From: Topomyia yanbarensis
Lineage: Eukaryota; Arthropoda; Insecta; Diptera; Culicidae
DNA length: 64,000 nucleotides
Reading direction: 5' to 3'
Assembly (NCBI RefSeq): GCF_030247195.1
Contig: NC_080672.1
Span: 11,780,001 to 11,844,000, forward strand
Part shown: piece by piece, positions 1 to 10,898 of the stretch
Position numbering within the stretch: position 1 is the stretch's first letter
How the letters are laid out: each line of letters opens with the position of its first letter
Notes under the pieces: model-generated
The model's database searches: none
Told to the model about the DNA's origin: nothing
Seen by the model: the letters and a program-made list of their open reading frames with translations, nothing else
Position numbers and translations under genes: made by a program

Positions 1-100
1 GTTTGCATTATATGAGATGAGAAACAAGAGTAGAGAATTGTGGCTTTGGACAAAAGAAAAAAAGGAAGAAGCCACAATAGAATGTTACTTTTTGGACGCA

Positions 101-160
101 AATTAAAAACCTGTTTTATTCACCTAGTGGTGCGATTGCACTTTTCTCATTTATCTAAAC
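101..160 (-). repeat. Retroelement 3' tail signature (ACCACTAGGTG type)
   Basis: Read on the minus strand this carries ATGAGAAAAG, then CGCACCACTAGGTGAAT and AAAACAGGTTTTTAA. The same block occurs on the plus strand at 57440-57490, so it is a dispersed repeat. I recognise it as a tail common at the 3' ends of mosquito retroelement copies, but I cannot name the element. No coding sequence is attached at this end of the window. Confidence 0.5.
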
Positions 161-164
161 AATG

Positions 165-1492
165 ATTCATTAGCTGGTTATGTTCAATATAATTGTGGAA
201 ATATCTATTTTTTGTCCCTTTATGGGCAACTAGGACCGAGGGTGGTGACTAGCGGGTTTCATACAGTCTCGACCTGACGGACGAAGCTATGGTGCCATGA
301 AGACAGGCAACGCAGATCCAAGGCCATCATTGAAATGATAAGTTCTGCGTTTGAGCTGTACTTCCCCCGGTTGCCAGACGAAAACCTGTAATTATTGCGC
401 GTGACATTGTATGAAAAGTCTAATTATGAGTCCAGTGGTGGTGTGTGCGTGAAAGGTGTGAGTTTTAGCGTTCGAGTCCAAGGGTGCATATCTGTTTGTT
501 GGCGTTGATAGTGTGATCGCGAACGGCTCGAGCGTTTGTATGTTAATGTGTCTGTCGCTTGCGCTAGCGTGTGTGTAACTTCGCGTGCATAATTTCGATT
601 TTACAATCGTGTGGCCATTCGCATATTCGCATGTAATCCTGAATGATTGCGCGCGGAACGCGAGTCTGATGCTCAATTTTTAGTGCTAGATGCTAGAAGA
701 GTCAGTTTCCCCATATCACTAGAGTTCTCGGTCATGTCGCCGTGGAACGTTCTGTCTAGTGAGTATGGGTGTCATTGTTTGATTGGTCCAACTGAAGGTA
801 TGAGTCTAGGCTTCTATAACCGACGGTAGACTTACGGACATGACCGATTCATGATCGCGCGAGCTGTGGGTTTGCTTGAATATGCGTAGATGATTGCAAT
901 TGCATGCTCGCGTTTGTGGTCAGGTTTGTGTTATTGCGAAGAAAACGAGCGTTTGTACGTTTGGAATGGGAGAGATTGTGAGTGTATATGAGAGAATTAG
1001 CAATGACAAATAACGAAATAAGATGCAAAGAGACTAACTAGAAGTATATAAATTGGCCGACATTATTTTTGATATACATCAGTAGTGGAAAAGCAAACTA
1101 ATAGAACTACAACAAAAACAGAATTTCATCATGCTATGCTGATCGGGAATGGATGATTCATGTGCGTCGGTAAACTAATTGTACTTTAATTTACCAATCC
1201 AATCTTCCCGAATGAATAGAATCGAATGTCTGTGTCAACTCATTTCTGAAAATGAAATTTCCTGATTTTCCAGACCTTTTTATAAATTTTCCAGAGTGCT
1301 CAAACAAATCAAATTAAATTAACATTTTTCAATGTCTATCGTTTGAGCTTACACCACTTTTTAATTTTTAGTTAGTTTTAAACTTTTTGTATCTTCCATT
1401 TCAATTAAACCACTTTTGGTCTTTTAACTGTCATGTAATTTAAATATTTTCAAATCTGAAAAATTGTTACCAAGCTCGAGGGATGACCGACA
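165..1492. other. Non-genic, partly TG/CG-rich block
   Basis: No gene is supported. About 380-980 is unusually rich in TG and CG dinucleotides (many GCG, TGTGTG and CGCG words) compared with the AT-rich sequence after it. The short open frames here look like by-products of that composition. 240-340 has the look of retroelement sequence but shows no recognisable motif. Confidence 0.4.
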
Positions 1493-1609
1493 AGCAAATG
1501 AGTGTATGGGACCGTGTATAAAAGGAGGAGCTAGTGTTCTGGAAAAATAAGCGGATTGACATTTTGGGGATGAATTTCCTCATAGTGTTATGTATTTTAG
1601 TCTGTGTGG
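1493..1609 (+). repeat. MITE family A fragment (right half), TATA-bearing
   Basis: This matches the right-hand half of the elements at 27877-28173, 28556-28719 and 28725-29429: the shared text runs from AAATGAGTGT through GGAGCTAGTGTTCTGG to CTCATAGTGTTATGT and TAGTCTGTG. The left half and its terminal repeat are absent. The stretch near 1515 reads TATAAAAGGAGGAGC, which is TATA-box-like; the other copies have AATAAAAGG there. Confidence 0.7.
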
Positions 1610-1640
1610 AAATGGTGATGAGTCTGGGATCTTCCGTTAA

Positions 1641-1751
1641 TCTTCCGGCAGTCGCGCTGGTGCACTGAGTGAACGCTGCTCTGAAAAGCTAGCGAATTGT
1701 CTTTGGGCAACTGCGGCTGCTCATTCAGTGTCATGCGCGACTTCCGGAGGG
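1641..1751. repeat. Short palindromic MITE, copy 1
   Basis: A ~110-bp element whose ends are inverted repeats (TCTTCCGGCAGTCGCG on the left, CGCGACTTCCGGAGGG on the right), flanked on both sides by TTAA (1637-1640 and 1752-1755). It shares its body (GTGCACTGAGTG, ACGCTGCTCTGAAAA, GCGGCTGCTC) with the copy at 2689-2804. TTAA flanks are typical of piggyBac-type mobilisation; that link is inference. Confidence 0.75.
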
Positions 1752-2688
1752 TTAAGTAGGCACCATTTTAACATACTCTATTATACTCCAAACACCCTTG
1801 AAGGTGGTCGTAACCCATTCTTAGGTCAATTTGCAATGTAAAGTTTATTCGCGACAAAATATGGAAACCTAAAAACACATAGATCTCTTGATGTATTTAA
1901 CCAAAAATGAAATATTTTTCACAAATATGGACGTATGTCTTTTTAATCTCAAAATACATAATTCGTTGACATGTTGCGCTTTCAAAAATGGGTCGAATGA
2001 AATGCGTATTAGAAATAATATGTGCGGTCCAAACGGAAATCAAAAGATATCTCATTGGAATAGTTCTAAAAAGCTTGGCTAATCAGCATGCTCTGTTTAC
2101 ACTGTTTCCAAAACTTCTAATACTCGATTGCGATCAGCTACATAAAAAAGAAATGCAAAAGACAATCTTAAGAAACGACCAAATGGATTCGGTAGTGAGA
2201 CAAACATTCTGTTCGTACACTAATAAAATAATAATAAAATAAAAACGTCAAATGTGTTTGTGCATAATTCGAAGCATCATCAAGGAACAAAGTCATTGAA
2301 GGTATTGATTACTGCGAATTATAGTGATAGGCAGAATATGAGGGCTAAATACTTCTTCGAAAATTGTAACGTGGATATTCTACCATTTTTTCCTGTGTGG
2401 CAATGGATTACAAAACTTGGACGTAGAAGATTTCAACCAAGCTTCATGACATGTAACGAAATGAAGTATTAAAGTAATTCTGAACGATAGAGAAGTCTAA
2501 GTTTCTCAAGAAATAATTGGTTAAGCAGGTCTTCTGCAACAGTGGGTGAACCAGTAAAAACTTCATACCAACAGGAAGGTATCCCAGAATATGTACTAAG
2601 AAGATTGTTTACAGAAACGGTTTAACCACTTCTGTGCAGTGATAATCCGCTTTTTATGTCCTGGTTAGATTTGGATTCTTCTTTTTAA

Positions 2689-2804
2689 CCTTCCGGAAGT
2701 CATGCTAGTGCACTGAGTGCACGCTGCTCTGAAAATGTAGCGAAATCGTCTGACCGCACCAGCGGCTGCTCGTTCAGTGGGACATTTCCGCGACTTCCGG
2801 AGGG
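2689..2804. repeat. Short palindromic MITE, copy 2
   Basis: Second copy of the element at 1641-1751, in the same orientation and about 1 kb away. The ends are CCTTCCGGAAGTC and CGACTTCCGGAGGG. TTAA stands on the left (2685-2688) and TAAA on the right, so the right flank has decayed. No coding capacity. Confidence 0.75.
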
Positions 2805-4039
2805 TAAATAATGATTGCGTTGTTGATACAAAATCATCCAGCACTTTTTCACAACTTTAAAATAGGGGCATAATTCAAGAAAATGTCGAATAATCACAAG
2901 AAAAAATAGACAGGTCTGTGAGCAAATTATAGAAACCGGTTTTTGATAAGTTTACTTGTGATTTGAGACAAACAGTTTTTTAGTCTCTCATTTGCCTGCC
3001 ATTTCCCACCAATTCGTCATTTCAGAAATTAAGTACCTTCAAAAATGCCGTTGAGATCGTATTCCTCCCATGTTCTATGAGATTCCCTCTATACATAAGA
3101 CAATTATGCGTTGAACGGCAGTGAAAAGGTCAGTTGGAAATTCCATCTTGAAAGATAATAAATACAAACAAATAAATAAATAAAGCGAATTTTAATGCAA
3201 TCTGGCAATAGCAGCACGTTGTGAGATGAGTGAAGCTTGGCAGCAAAAGGGAGGCGAACTTCGGTTAAATACACTATTTGTTGATTTTAAATATTGTCGT
3301 ATCCACCCGTCTGTTAGAGGAAGGTGATATTGAAACTGGAGCTTGCGAAATTCATCTTCATACAGTTCTGTTACATACGGAAACCCATATCGAAAACGTT
3401 GAATTTTTAAGCGGAATTGAGTGTTTAACCGTTAGGTAACGACACAGTACGCGAGTACCTTTCCAGATTTCATTTAAAATTACAATTTGCTTTCCATAAC
3501 TAGAACCTGAAACTTGGTGACATCATAGTACATCACTAGGCATAAATTTTAGTGAGATAAAATTGAAGATGTAGTAAATGGGCCTGAGGGGAACGTTTTG
3601 GTCGTTTCTACCGCATAGCAGACTGACAGGGTAATGGTCATTACTATTATAATTTTAAACTTATTCAAATATTTGTAGATGGTTTGGAATCAGGAAGTCA
3701 TCTACTTTTTTAAACCTGCTATAAGGAATCGTATGAGATCTTGTTTCCGGACAACCGGTCCTGGAGGTGTGTCCCAGCTTTGAAATACTATTTGTAAATT
3801 TCAAAGAATCGTAGCAATATGGATGTCAAAATTCTTGGGTTTGCCACAGAGATTGTTAACAATCGTCTGATAATTTGACCCCGGAGCGGTCTTCACAACT
3901 TTATTTAGTTGCTTAATAATTCTGTCTGTCAGTGAGCGGAGCAGACAAATGACTTCAGCTGCAGACAAAAAACAGTATGCAAGCTGTGCGTTACCTAATG
4001 CCGCTATGGACTAGCACTTAACGCGAATGGAATTGAGTT
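2805..4039. other. AT-rich intergenic sequence
   Basis: No gene seen. Near 3150-3185 there is an AAATAAATAAATAAAT run after AAGATAATAAATAC, which resembles the short-tandem tail of a CR1-like LINE, but no LINE coding sequence precedes it. The rest is unremarkable AT-rich DNA. Confidence 0.35.
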
Positions 4040-4919
4040 CCCAAGTAACTAATAAGCATTATAACGTAGCCTAATATCTGCTTTAGATCCACATATAAAG
4101 CTGTCCTAAAAAACCGTGAAGCCCTAAATAATTATTTAATGCCGATATTATGCCAGAAAAGGCGAAATATAGTACTATTACTGTGCGGAGATTGACAGCT
4201 CGTTTCTGCAGTACTAATGCTATTATATAACAAACGCGTACAAATGTCAAATTTGAAAGCCTTATATTGACACTACTAATGCTATTAAAAAGCTTCAGTT
4301 GGTTGTCATTGTCCGCCATGGTTTTAAAACCATTTCTTATGTTTCCTTTCGGTATGATGAGCAAAAAGGAAAAAAATTAAAATAAAATATTCTGTTCAAA
4401 ACCGTAATTGACTCTGTTCTAATGCATTGTAATGAATATCCTTAATGGGTTTTCGTTCTCACATGATATGAATTTTTACGAAAATTACCTTTAGTAAGTC
4501 TCGAACTGAGGTACCTTGCCTCGTCCTTCACGGTAAGTGCGCTGCGTTTGCTTCCTGGACTATATTGCATATGTTCGATTGAAATGAAATATGCCGAATA
4601 TAATCTTCAAGAAGAGTTGCATAACAAACAAACCCACAGCATTACAATAGCATTATATCAGCTTTTTATATGCTCTATAATGGCATTAAATGCACATGTA
4701 AAGCTTACATGCTTTAAAGATCCTTGAAGCATGTACGCGTTATATCAGCTTTATATACGCATATAGAGCAAGCTATAATGCTATATGTCGGCTGTGCAGT
4801 TATGCATTATTGATGCTAATAAAGAGCTTTATTGCGTTGTTAATGCTGTAATGGAGTTTCAATGCAACATTAGTGCAAATGTGCAGCCAATATAGTGCAA
4901 TGACTTATGGTTACTTGGG
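4040..4919. repeat. ~0.9 kb inverted-repeat element (CCCAAGTAAC ends)
   Basis: The left end reads CCCAAGTAACTAATAAGCAT. The right end, read in reverse complement, is CCCAAGTAACCATAAGTCAT. The interior is AT-rich and full of GCATTA / TAATGC words that could fold back on themselves (4590-4900). No transposase frame is visible, so this is probably a non-autonomous DNA element. A clear target duplication was not found. Confidence 0.65.
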
Positions 4920-5420
4920 TTGCGCTTAGAATTAACTCGATGGTTAGTACTTGAAAGAACTTGAATAAAACAAGTTTACACCGTTGAGAATTAGTTGATT
5001 ACAAACCCCAAAATTGGTCATATAAGCAAAAAATAAGCTGCCGCAAAACAAGAGATCAGCTACAGTGCGATATACTTTTAAACGGTCATGAAGACTTATT
5101 TCAAGAATCGACATTTTTTAAAGAATTTATAGCTTTATTATTTTGGAAATGCAACTAGATTATCAACAATATGTTCGATTTAATAGGCATAATTACTCTA
5201 CCACTCTGTATCTCTAACATTGTTGACCCATCTTTTTCGTCTACAATTTGTAAACATAAAAAAATACCCACGGTTCGGCCAAGCTAATGCAGTGAGCCGT
5301 GTCAAAGTAAACGGCCTGTGCACACCAAGCGTACTTATATGTATTTACCTTACAGAGCCAGATGAATCACAACAAGGCCGTCGATAAATCAATTTGGCAT
5401 CCGTATTAAATATTATATAT

Positions 5421-6480
5421 GAGTCAGTCCACGTCAGATTTAAAACCAATTTTTTTTTTTGCGATCTTTAGCTGAAAATTGTTCGCACTAAGTTTTGTTT
5501 TTGATGAATACGATTCTTTTTTTCAATTTATGAGCTTGTAATATTTCGAATTTTATTGAATTGAACATTTTTCAATCACTGATAACTCAGAAACTATTCA
5601 ATTTGTATGTATGTATGTTGGTAGCCACCATCCTAGCTCGAGTCTTGCTCTGCATGCGGCTCCACTTAACAGTACGCTTAAATTTCGTTACAATTCTGCA
5701 TTCAGCATACTACTGTATGAAAGGCCAAAAGGGGGGTAGCGGACCCGTAGGCAATTACACCTACTCAGTATCCACTGGAATCAAAGAATCTTCTACTAAA
5801 AAAATATTCAATTTGTATAAAAAATATTAAATAATAAAAGTTGCCTTTTCGCATGAGCTCACCGAAATTGTTTTTGCAATGAATATTTGTTTTTGCTATG
5901 TAACTTATGTATTCTGCAAATACTAGAAGCAATTTCTTTTTAAGTTGAACCAAAAGCATTTTATTATTTTTTGAAATCATTTAGATTAGGTAAAAAATTC
6001 GGAATGGACCTCCAAGTACTTCACGAGATAATACAATTATAACACTGGCCGATTAGTGTAAAATTGGATTGTCTTCAGTTTATAACTGTAATATCTCGCA
6101 TAGTATTTTGATATCCACTCCAGATTTTTTCACAAAAAAAAGATTAAACATGATTCTTGATATTCAATCAATTTAATAATTGCAGATTTCATAAGTTATA
6201 TAACAAAAATATTTTTTTTTGTCTTTTTTTTGGTAAGCTCATGCAAAAACAACTTTTGTAAATAATATTTTTTTCCATGCATCAAATACTTTTCGAGTTA
6301 TCAGTGATTCAAATGTGTTCGTTTTTATAAACTTCAAAAGTTAAAAATCTAATAACTTGAAAAAAGTATCATATTCAGCCAAAACAAAAAATACGTGTCA
6401 ATTATTTTTAGCTAAAGAATGCAAGAAAAAAATTTGGAACGAAGTCAAATTTTGGTTGTAAATCTGACGGGGGATGACCC
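5421..6480. repeat. Old fold-back element with ~180-bp inverted arms
   Basis: The first ~180 bp and the last ~190 bp are diverged inverted copies of each other. Aligned landmarks are CGTCAGATTTA, TTTAGCT.AAAA, and CACTGATAACTC on the left against the reverse complement of GAGTTATCAGTG on the right. TATA-like sequence flanks both ends. No transposase is seen. It carries a later insertion at 5609-5804. Confidence 0.7.
5609..5804 (+). mobile_element. ~196-bp retroposed insertion with 14-bp target duplication
   Basis: The 14-mer TATTCAATTTGTAT occurs at 5595-5608 and again at 5805-5818, bracketing 196 bp that end in CTACTAAAAAAA. A long duplication plus a 3' A-run is the signature of LINE-driven retroposition. 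The insert (TGTATGAAAGGCCAAAAG and downstream) resembles sequence at 59718-59800 (TGTATGAAGGACCAAAAAG), so it belongs to a repeat family. I cannot say which parent transcript it came from. Confidence 0.65.
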
Positions 6481-6576
6481 ATATAACCATGGTTATGAGA
6501 AGTTGTAATTATAAGATGGATCGAATATATCTATTCTCCCTTGTATAAAATGTGTTGAAGGGAATAAGTGCGTTTA

Positions 6577-6806
6577 ACCGAAGACTGCATATCAAGAAGA
6601 CTGGCAACTCTGCCCAGAATCTGGAGACAGTAACAGCAACGCCACTTGCGGGTAAAGGTGGTACTTCCCATAGTGATGCACACACACATATACACTTTTA
6701 CATAAAGCTTCCTACCTTCCTCCAATAGAGGCGCTGTAACCTCTGTCGCTTCTCGTTTGTATGGGGGAAGGAAAGAGATATCAGTCTTCTTAATATGTAG
6801 TCTTCG
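6577..6806. repeat. MITE with TTTAA flanks
   Basis: The left end CCGAAGACTGCATATCAAGA and the right end read in reverse (CCGAAGACTACATATTAAGA) match over ~30 bp. TTTAA flanks both sides. The interior is ~170 bp with no coding capacity. TTAA-type flanks suggest piggyBac-like mobilisation (inference). Confidence 0.75.
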
Positions 6807-6889
6807 GTTTAACCGAATATTTGAGGCAATATTTTCCAGTCGCATTTATAAAAAATTATTAACACCAGGTCGAAATTTCTCCCTGATTT

Positions 6890-6980
6890 GAATACAAATT
6901 CCCTGAAATTTCCAGGTTTTTCCAGGTCAACTAAAATTCCCTGAAATTCCCCGATATTCCAGGAATCGCCACCCTGTTTA
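6890..6980. repeat. CCCTGAAATTCC-type simple dispersed repeat
   Basis: Repeated words CCCTGAAATT, TTCCAGG and CCCTGATTT occur over ~90 bp. A weaker relative lies near 1240-1290 (TTTCCTGATTTTCCAGA). The two share a composition and word pattern, not a clear unit. No function inferred. Confidence 0.4.
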
Positions 6981-7629
6981 AAAATTGGCTATATAACCTT
7001 GTGGCCAGCCTGGAAAATAAAATAAAAAGTATCTGATGTCTCCGTGAATCTTAAAGAGCAACGATATGATACGACCAATGAACGACAAGGATTGATTTGT
7101 TCACACGAATGGAAAAACAATTTTGACGTTGCTTAATTTCCCGTAACAATAAATGGTTGTGTAGGGTTTCAACAATGCAATCATAACTCGGAATTCTTAA
7201 AATTTGCCTATTGCAATTACTATCCCATGGAAAATTGAAGTGCGTGACATAATCGATTTCTCTATTTCGCTCTTCAAATCTAACTGCAACAATGTTCCCA
7301 CCTTTCATGTATCATCTTGCATTTGACAAGCTGTGTAGGCACTGTTGCCAGGACTTCGGTTGAAAAAAATTCATTTGCCATGGTTGCCACAATCACAATC
7401 TGTGCAATGTGCTCAACAGATGTCGCTAGTATACCGTGGGCGATGTTTTTTTAGAATTTTATTCAAGCTGTTACGTCTGTTTTTGCTTGCTCTTAGTGTT
7501 GGCACGATAGCAGCGTATGCAATTGTAGATCACATTCCGAATAGTATTTTTCACTCGAAGAGGCCGAAATTGTTGCATCGTGACAAATAACGCAATGACG
7601 CAAATAACGAATAATGGCTATGGGGAATG
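6981..7629. other. Intergenic, no gene recognised
   Basis: Open frames of 60-85 codons exist on both strands but show no known motif and no splice context. I see nothing to annotate. Confidence 0.35.
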
Positions 7630-7838
7630 GCCCCGAAAACCATTCCCCAGAAACTAAAACACCGAGGTTTTTTCCCCAGAAATAACCATTCTCCAGAAAA
7701 CCATTCCGTCGAAAGTACCAATTACCAGAAAACCTTTTCCCAGAAAGTATTTTTGCCCAGAAAACCGTTACCCAGAATGAACAAATACCCAGAAGTTCAT
7801 ACCCCAGAAAAAACCATTTCCCAGAAATTGAGGTATTT
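7630..7838 (+). repeat. CCCAGAAA minisatellite arm (left)
   Basis: About ten imperfect repeats of a 15-20 bp unit close to CCCCAGAAAACCATT. The array starts GGGGAATGGCCCCGAAAACC. Aligned to the reverse complement of 13486-13640 it matches unit by unit (for example AAAACCATTCCCCAGAA, then TTTTTCCCCAGAAATA), so the two arrays are inverted arms of the same repeat family. The frame 7627-7845 is simply a translation of the array. Confidence 0.8.
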
Positions 7839-7899
7839 TAACTAAAGATGACTTATTTATTAGTATTAATATTCAGGTTTGGTTTTGTAATATAAGAGC

Positions 7900-8720
7900 T
7901 ATTGATAAAATGGTATCTTTTAATGTTGTACCATCTTCCTGGTCGACAATTAAAACTTCTTTTAATTTTTTATCTCTTCTGCCTGTTTTTACAGCGACGC
8001 CGGTTTATCATATCTCCCTGCAGATATCGCATATATTCCGCCGACGTGGACTGCTCTTCCTCTTTGAATGCTTTCCTAACCGCATAAAGTTTAAGGTCAC
8101 TGGTACCTTTTTATTGTGCATTTAATTGGTTGTGATACCCTTCTATTGCGTTTGAGGTTCTGGGTATGTCATTGAGGGTGTTGTATCGCATGGTCCATAA
8201 TTCAGGGGAAAATCTGGCCTGTGCTTGTGCGCAGTGTTTTCCAACCCTTCGCTTTCCCAAAACGTATTTTTTATGTAATCGAAGTACGGGGACATTTGTT
8301 CCGGAGCTGAAGCACGGACAATACCCAAGCCTTCAGGCACATCTTGAGGCTTCAAAAAGTCCAAGGTCTGGGTTTGTCTGAAAGAGATCTGCATTTGCAC
8401 GCTTTTCAAATAAATTCCATATAATCCCAATTTTTTAATCCGTTTCCACCAATTTTTCGTTAGGTGGAAAAAGCAACCATATCGCACAGAATTGGGAACA
8501 ATTCTTACTATAGTGTTTATCTAAGCGGTTTCAAAATCTGTCAATACAATCGACGGATTAATTATAATATTGTTGTTGGCTGCTATGGTTTTTATGAGTT
8601 CTAGAGCTTTTTTGTAGTTGGATTCTGATTTATCTGGAAGGAGCGTGTGTACTAAGGGCAGGAACGTTCGTTCAACGCTCAATGTTCCGATTGACTCGTG
8701 GATGGCAATTTATGTAGCAG
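7900..8720 (-). pseudogene. MULE (Mutator-like) transposase remnant
   Basis: Read on the minus strand from about 8715, the fragment has VERTFLPLVHTLLPDKSE, then INPSIVLTDFETA, then VRYGCFFHLTKNWWKRI, and further on PDFPLNYG. This order matches MULE transposases: LP(D/E)K, the TDFE motif holding the second catalytic aspartate, and the CFFHL-x-N-W zinc-like motif. Stops interrupt it (one just after TDFETA), and the C-terminal part with the third acidic residue (usual context NN-VE-WH) is not intact, so it is dead. It lies directly inside the minisatellite arm at 7630-7838, which suggests the arm is a terminus of the same element. Assignment to the MULE domain is from recognised motifs; no search was run. 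Confidence 0.7.
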
Positions 8721-10134
8721 ATGAATCAATAAGGGCATGACCTGTGATCAACTCGTATGCTCGGTTTATTCGAACATAGGAGTTGACTCCTTCTTTTAAA
8801 CATGAGCAACTCTTTGAATATGTATGCCAAATAGCCCTCGGAGTGAAACTTGTTTTCCACTCGTCTGACCGGTTTTCTCAAACATAGGGGTTGATTCATT
8901 CTATGGAATAGCCGGAGCAAAAAGTTGGCTAAAATAGGAAAAACATATTCGAACTATATTAAATATTTTTTATAACATTCTTCGATGTTTGTTGCATCAT
9001 GTACCATCGAAATTTCAAGAAGGTCCTCTACTCTCGAGGCCTAAAATTGAGGTGTTTTCTGGGAATAATTTGCGAAAGATCTACTGAGTGGATCTTGATT
9101 TTTTTTTATTTTGAAGATACATGTTTCGGCTTTTCAATTTAACTTTCAACGACGAAAACAAACATCTCTGCAGCCTTGAAACGTCATATGTGACATTGAT
9201 GTTTAAATTACATGGGCCCCGCTTAAGTAAAGTTTCGGCTAATAGGGTTTTAGTCGTGAAATTCGAAAGCCATTACCATTACCTACCATTAATGTTTCAT
9301 TTCTTCTAAAAACTGTCAGTATGCAACAGATTTTATTAAATTGAAACTATGCAATCAATGAAGTAGTATTAAGTTAGAAAACGTTGTTATTAACCTATGC
9401 TAAGTACTCTGTTGTTGAAAATATCGAGTTATTAAGAGGTTACATTACTAGAATTTTCAAAAAATCGAAAAAAATTTCAATTGCTGAAAAGCATAAGCAT
9501 AAGAGATTGCCCGTACTTGCTACTCCGTTATTGACCAGAACCAAATTAGGTTGCAAAATGTTGATTGGAACAACATGCTTGGGAATAACATGATGAGCCA
9601 CATTGTACAATCTATTCCGATCCCTGCATGCTGATCAATACCGACGCCGGCTACGTCCGAATGCAGATCTTCTGGGAAAGGAAGGAATGTTAGTCCGATA
9701 CATGTTGCTACTAGAGACCGAGGAATCCTCTGCATCTCCACATGTATCACGGGAAGGGGAGAGTTGTTAGTAAGTGTGCCAATAGCGTTATCATGTAATA
9801 ATTGCTCTGGGCAGCCGGCTGCCGAGAATTTGGAAAATTTATCATTTGTTGTATTAATACGATTAGCAAAATAAGCAACTTGAACTCCGGATAGCCGGCT
9901 ATAAGGAGCACTGCTTATATTTTTAATAATATTCAATCACACGACGAATTTATTCGTGGTTTCTATCGTGTCGGTGCTGATTTTACCCGGCGATCGTTTG
10001 AATAAAATGAGGAATCTTACACCGAAGGTTCATCAGACTCCTCCACAGGCGTCGCGGAGTTGGCAGTTTGGAAGGAAACAGGGTCTAGGATTCGCTCCAA
10101 GCAAGCGATGCGACCTGTAAAGCATAGTTTATTA
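8721..10134. other. Unassigned sequence, possibly interior of the minisatellite-armed element
   Basis: No gene recognised. A single reversed unit (TTTTCTGGGAATAA) occurs at ~9050 with AATTGAGGTG beside it, echoing the left arm's inner edge. The minus-strand frame 9520-9936 (138 codons) has no motif I know. The words GGGCAGCCGGC and CCGAGA recur near 9820 and 10512, hinting at a duplicated segment. Confidence 0.35.
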
Positions 10135-10429
10135 GGGATCATCCATAAATGACGTAGCATTTTTTGAGCAATTTTTACCAGCCCCCTCCCCCATCGTAGC
10201 ATTTTGTCACAAACCTCTAAATACCCCCTGGTAATTACGTAGCTTGACGGTAACTCTCCCCCCCCCCTGTCCCCGTGATTTTTTTAAATAAAAACCGATG
10301 TTAGTTATTCCCCTTTGAAAAAGCTACATAGCCTGACATGACCCCCTACCCTCCCGTCGTCACACATCATCACAAAATGCAAAACTCTCCCCTCCCCCAT
10401 ATAATGCTACGTCATTTATGGATGATCCC
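10135..10429. repeat. MITE (GGGATCATCCATAAATGACG), TTA-flanked
   Basis: Near-perfect terminal inverted repeats of ~25-30 bp (GGGATCATCCATAAATGACG at the left; the reverse complement ends at 10429), with TTA directly on each side (10132-10134, 10430-10432). The interior is C-rich on this strand (CCCCCTCCCCC, CCCCCCCC). This terminus is abundant in insect genomes. A TTA/TWA duplication fits PIF/Harbinger-type MITEs (inference). Confidence 0.85.
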
Positions 10430-10898
10430 TTAGTTTGTAGTTCAGTTAGTCCTCGAAAACACGATCGCTCGAAAAAGATCCTGTTTAGTTTTCTGCTCTT
10501 CCAAAATCTGGGCAGCCGGCCACCGAGAGCATCCCATGCTCTCTAAACAAAAGCAATCCCAACTCCACACAGCCGATCGTGGGAGTATCGCCCAGAAAAA
10601 CCAATCTTATCTGCCCAATGGGCCGGATCACTATTTATTGCGACACCATTTAGACTAACTTCGCTATTCCCTCTCCACGATATATTCCTTGGGTTGCAAA
10701 CTCGAAAAAAAAAAAATTCAATTGCTGAAAATGTGCTTAAATAGTTTTGAAAATATGTCGCCGAAGCGCCTCTTATGTATACCCCGAGCATACTGAAAAC
10801 TTAAAACGCGATTTTTTTCGAAACCGCTTTTTAGCTGGTCGGAAATGTAAGTCAAACAACTCTTTTTGGATCGTTTTGAAATTTGCCCAGTGTATTCA

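Noticed and set aside
392..676. 94-codon minus-strand frame in the TG/CG-rich block
   Set aside because: No motif, start context or splice structure; explained by composition.
7627..7845. 72-codon frame resembling a Lys/Pro-rich repeat protein
   Set aside because: It is a straight translation of the CCCAGAAA minisatellite, as is 13403-13651.
9520..9936. 138-codon minus-strand frame
   Set aside because: Considered as a transposase or gene fragment, but no motif recognised and no splice signals; left as unassigned sequence.
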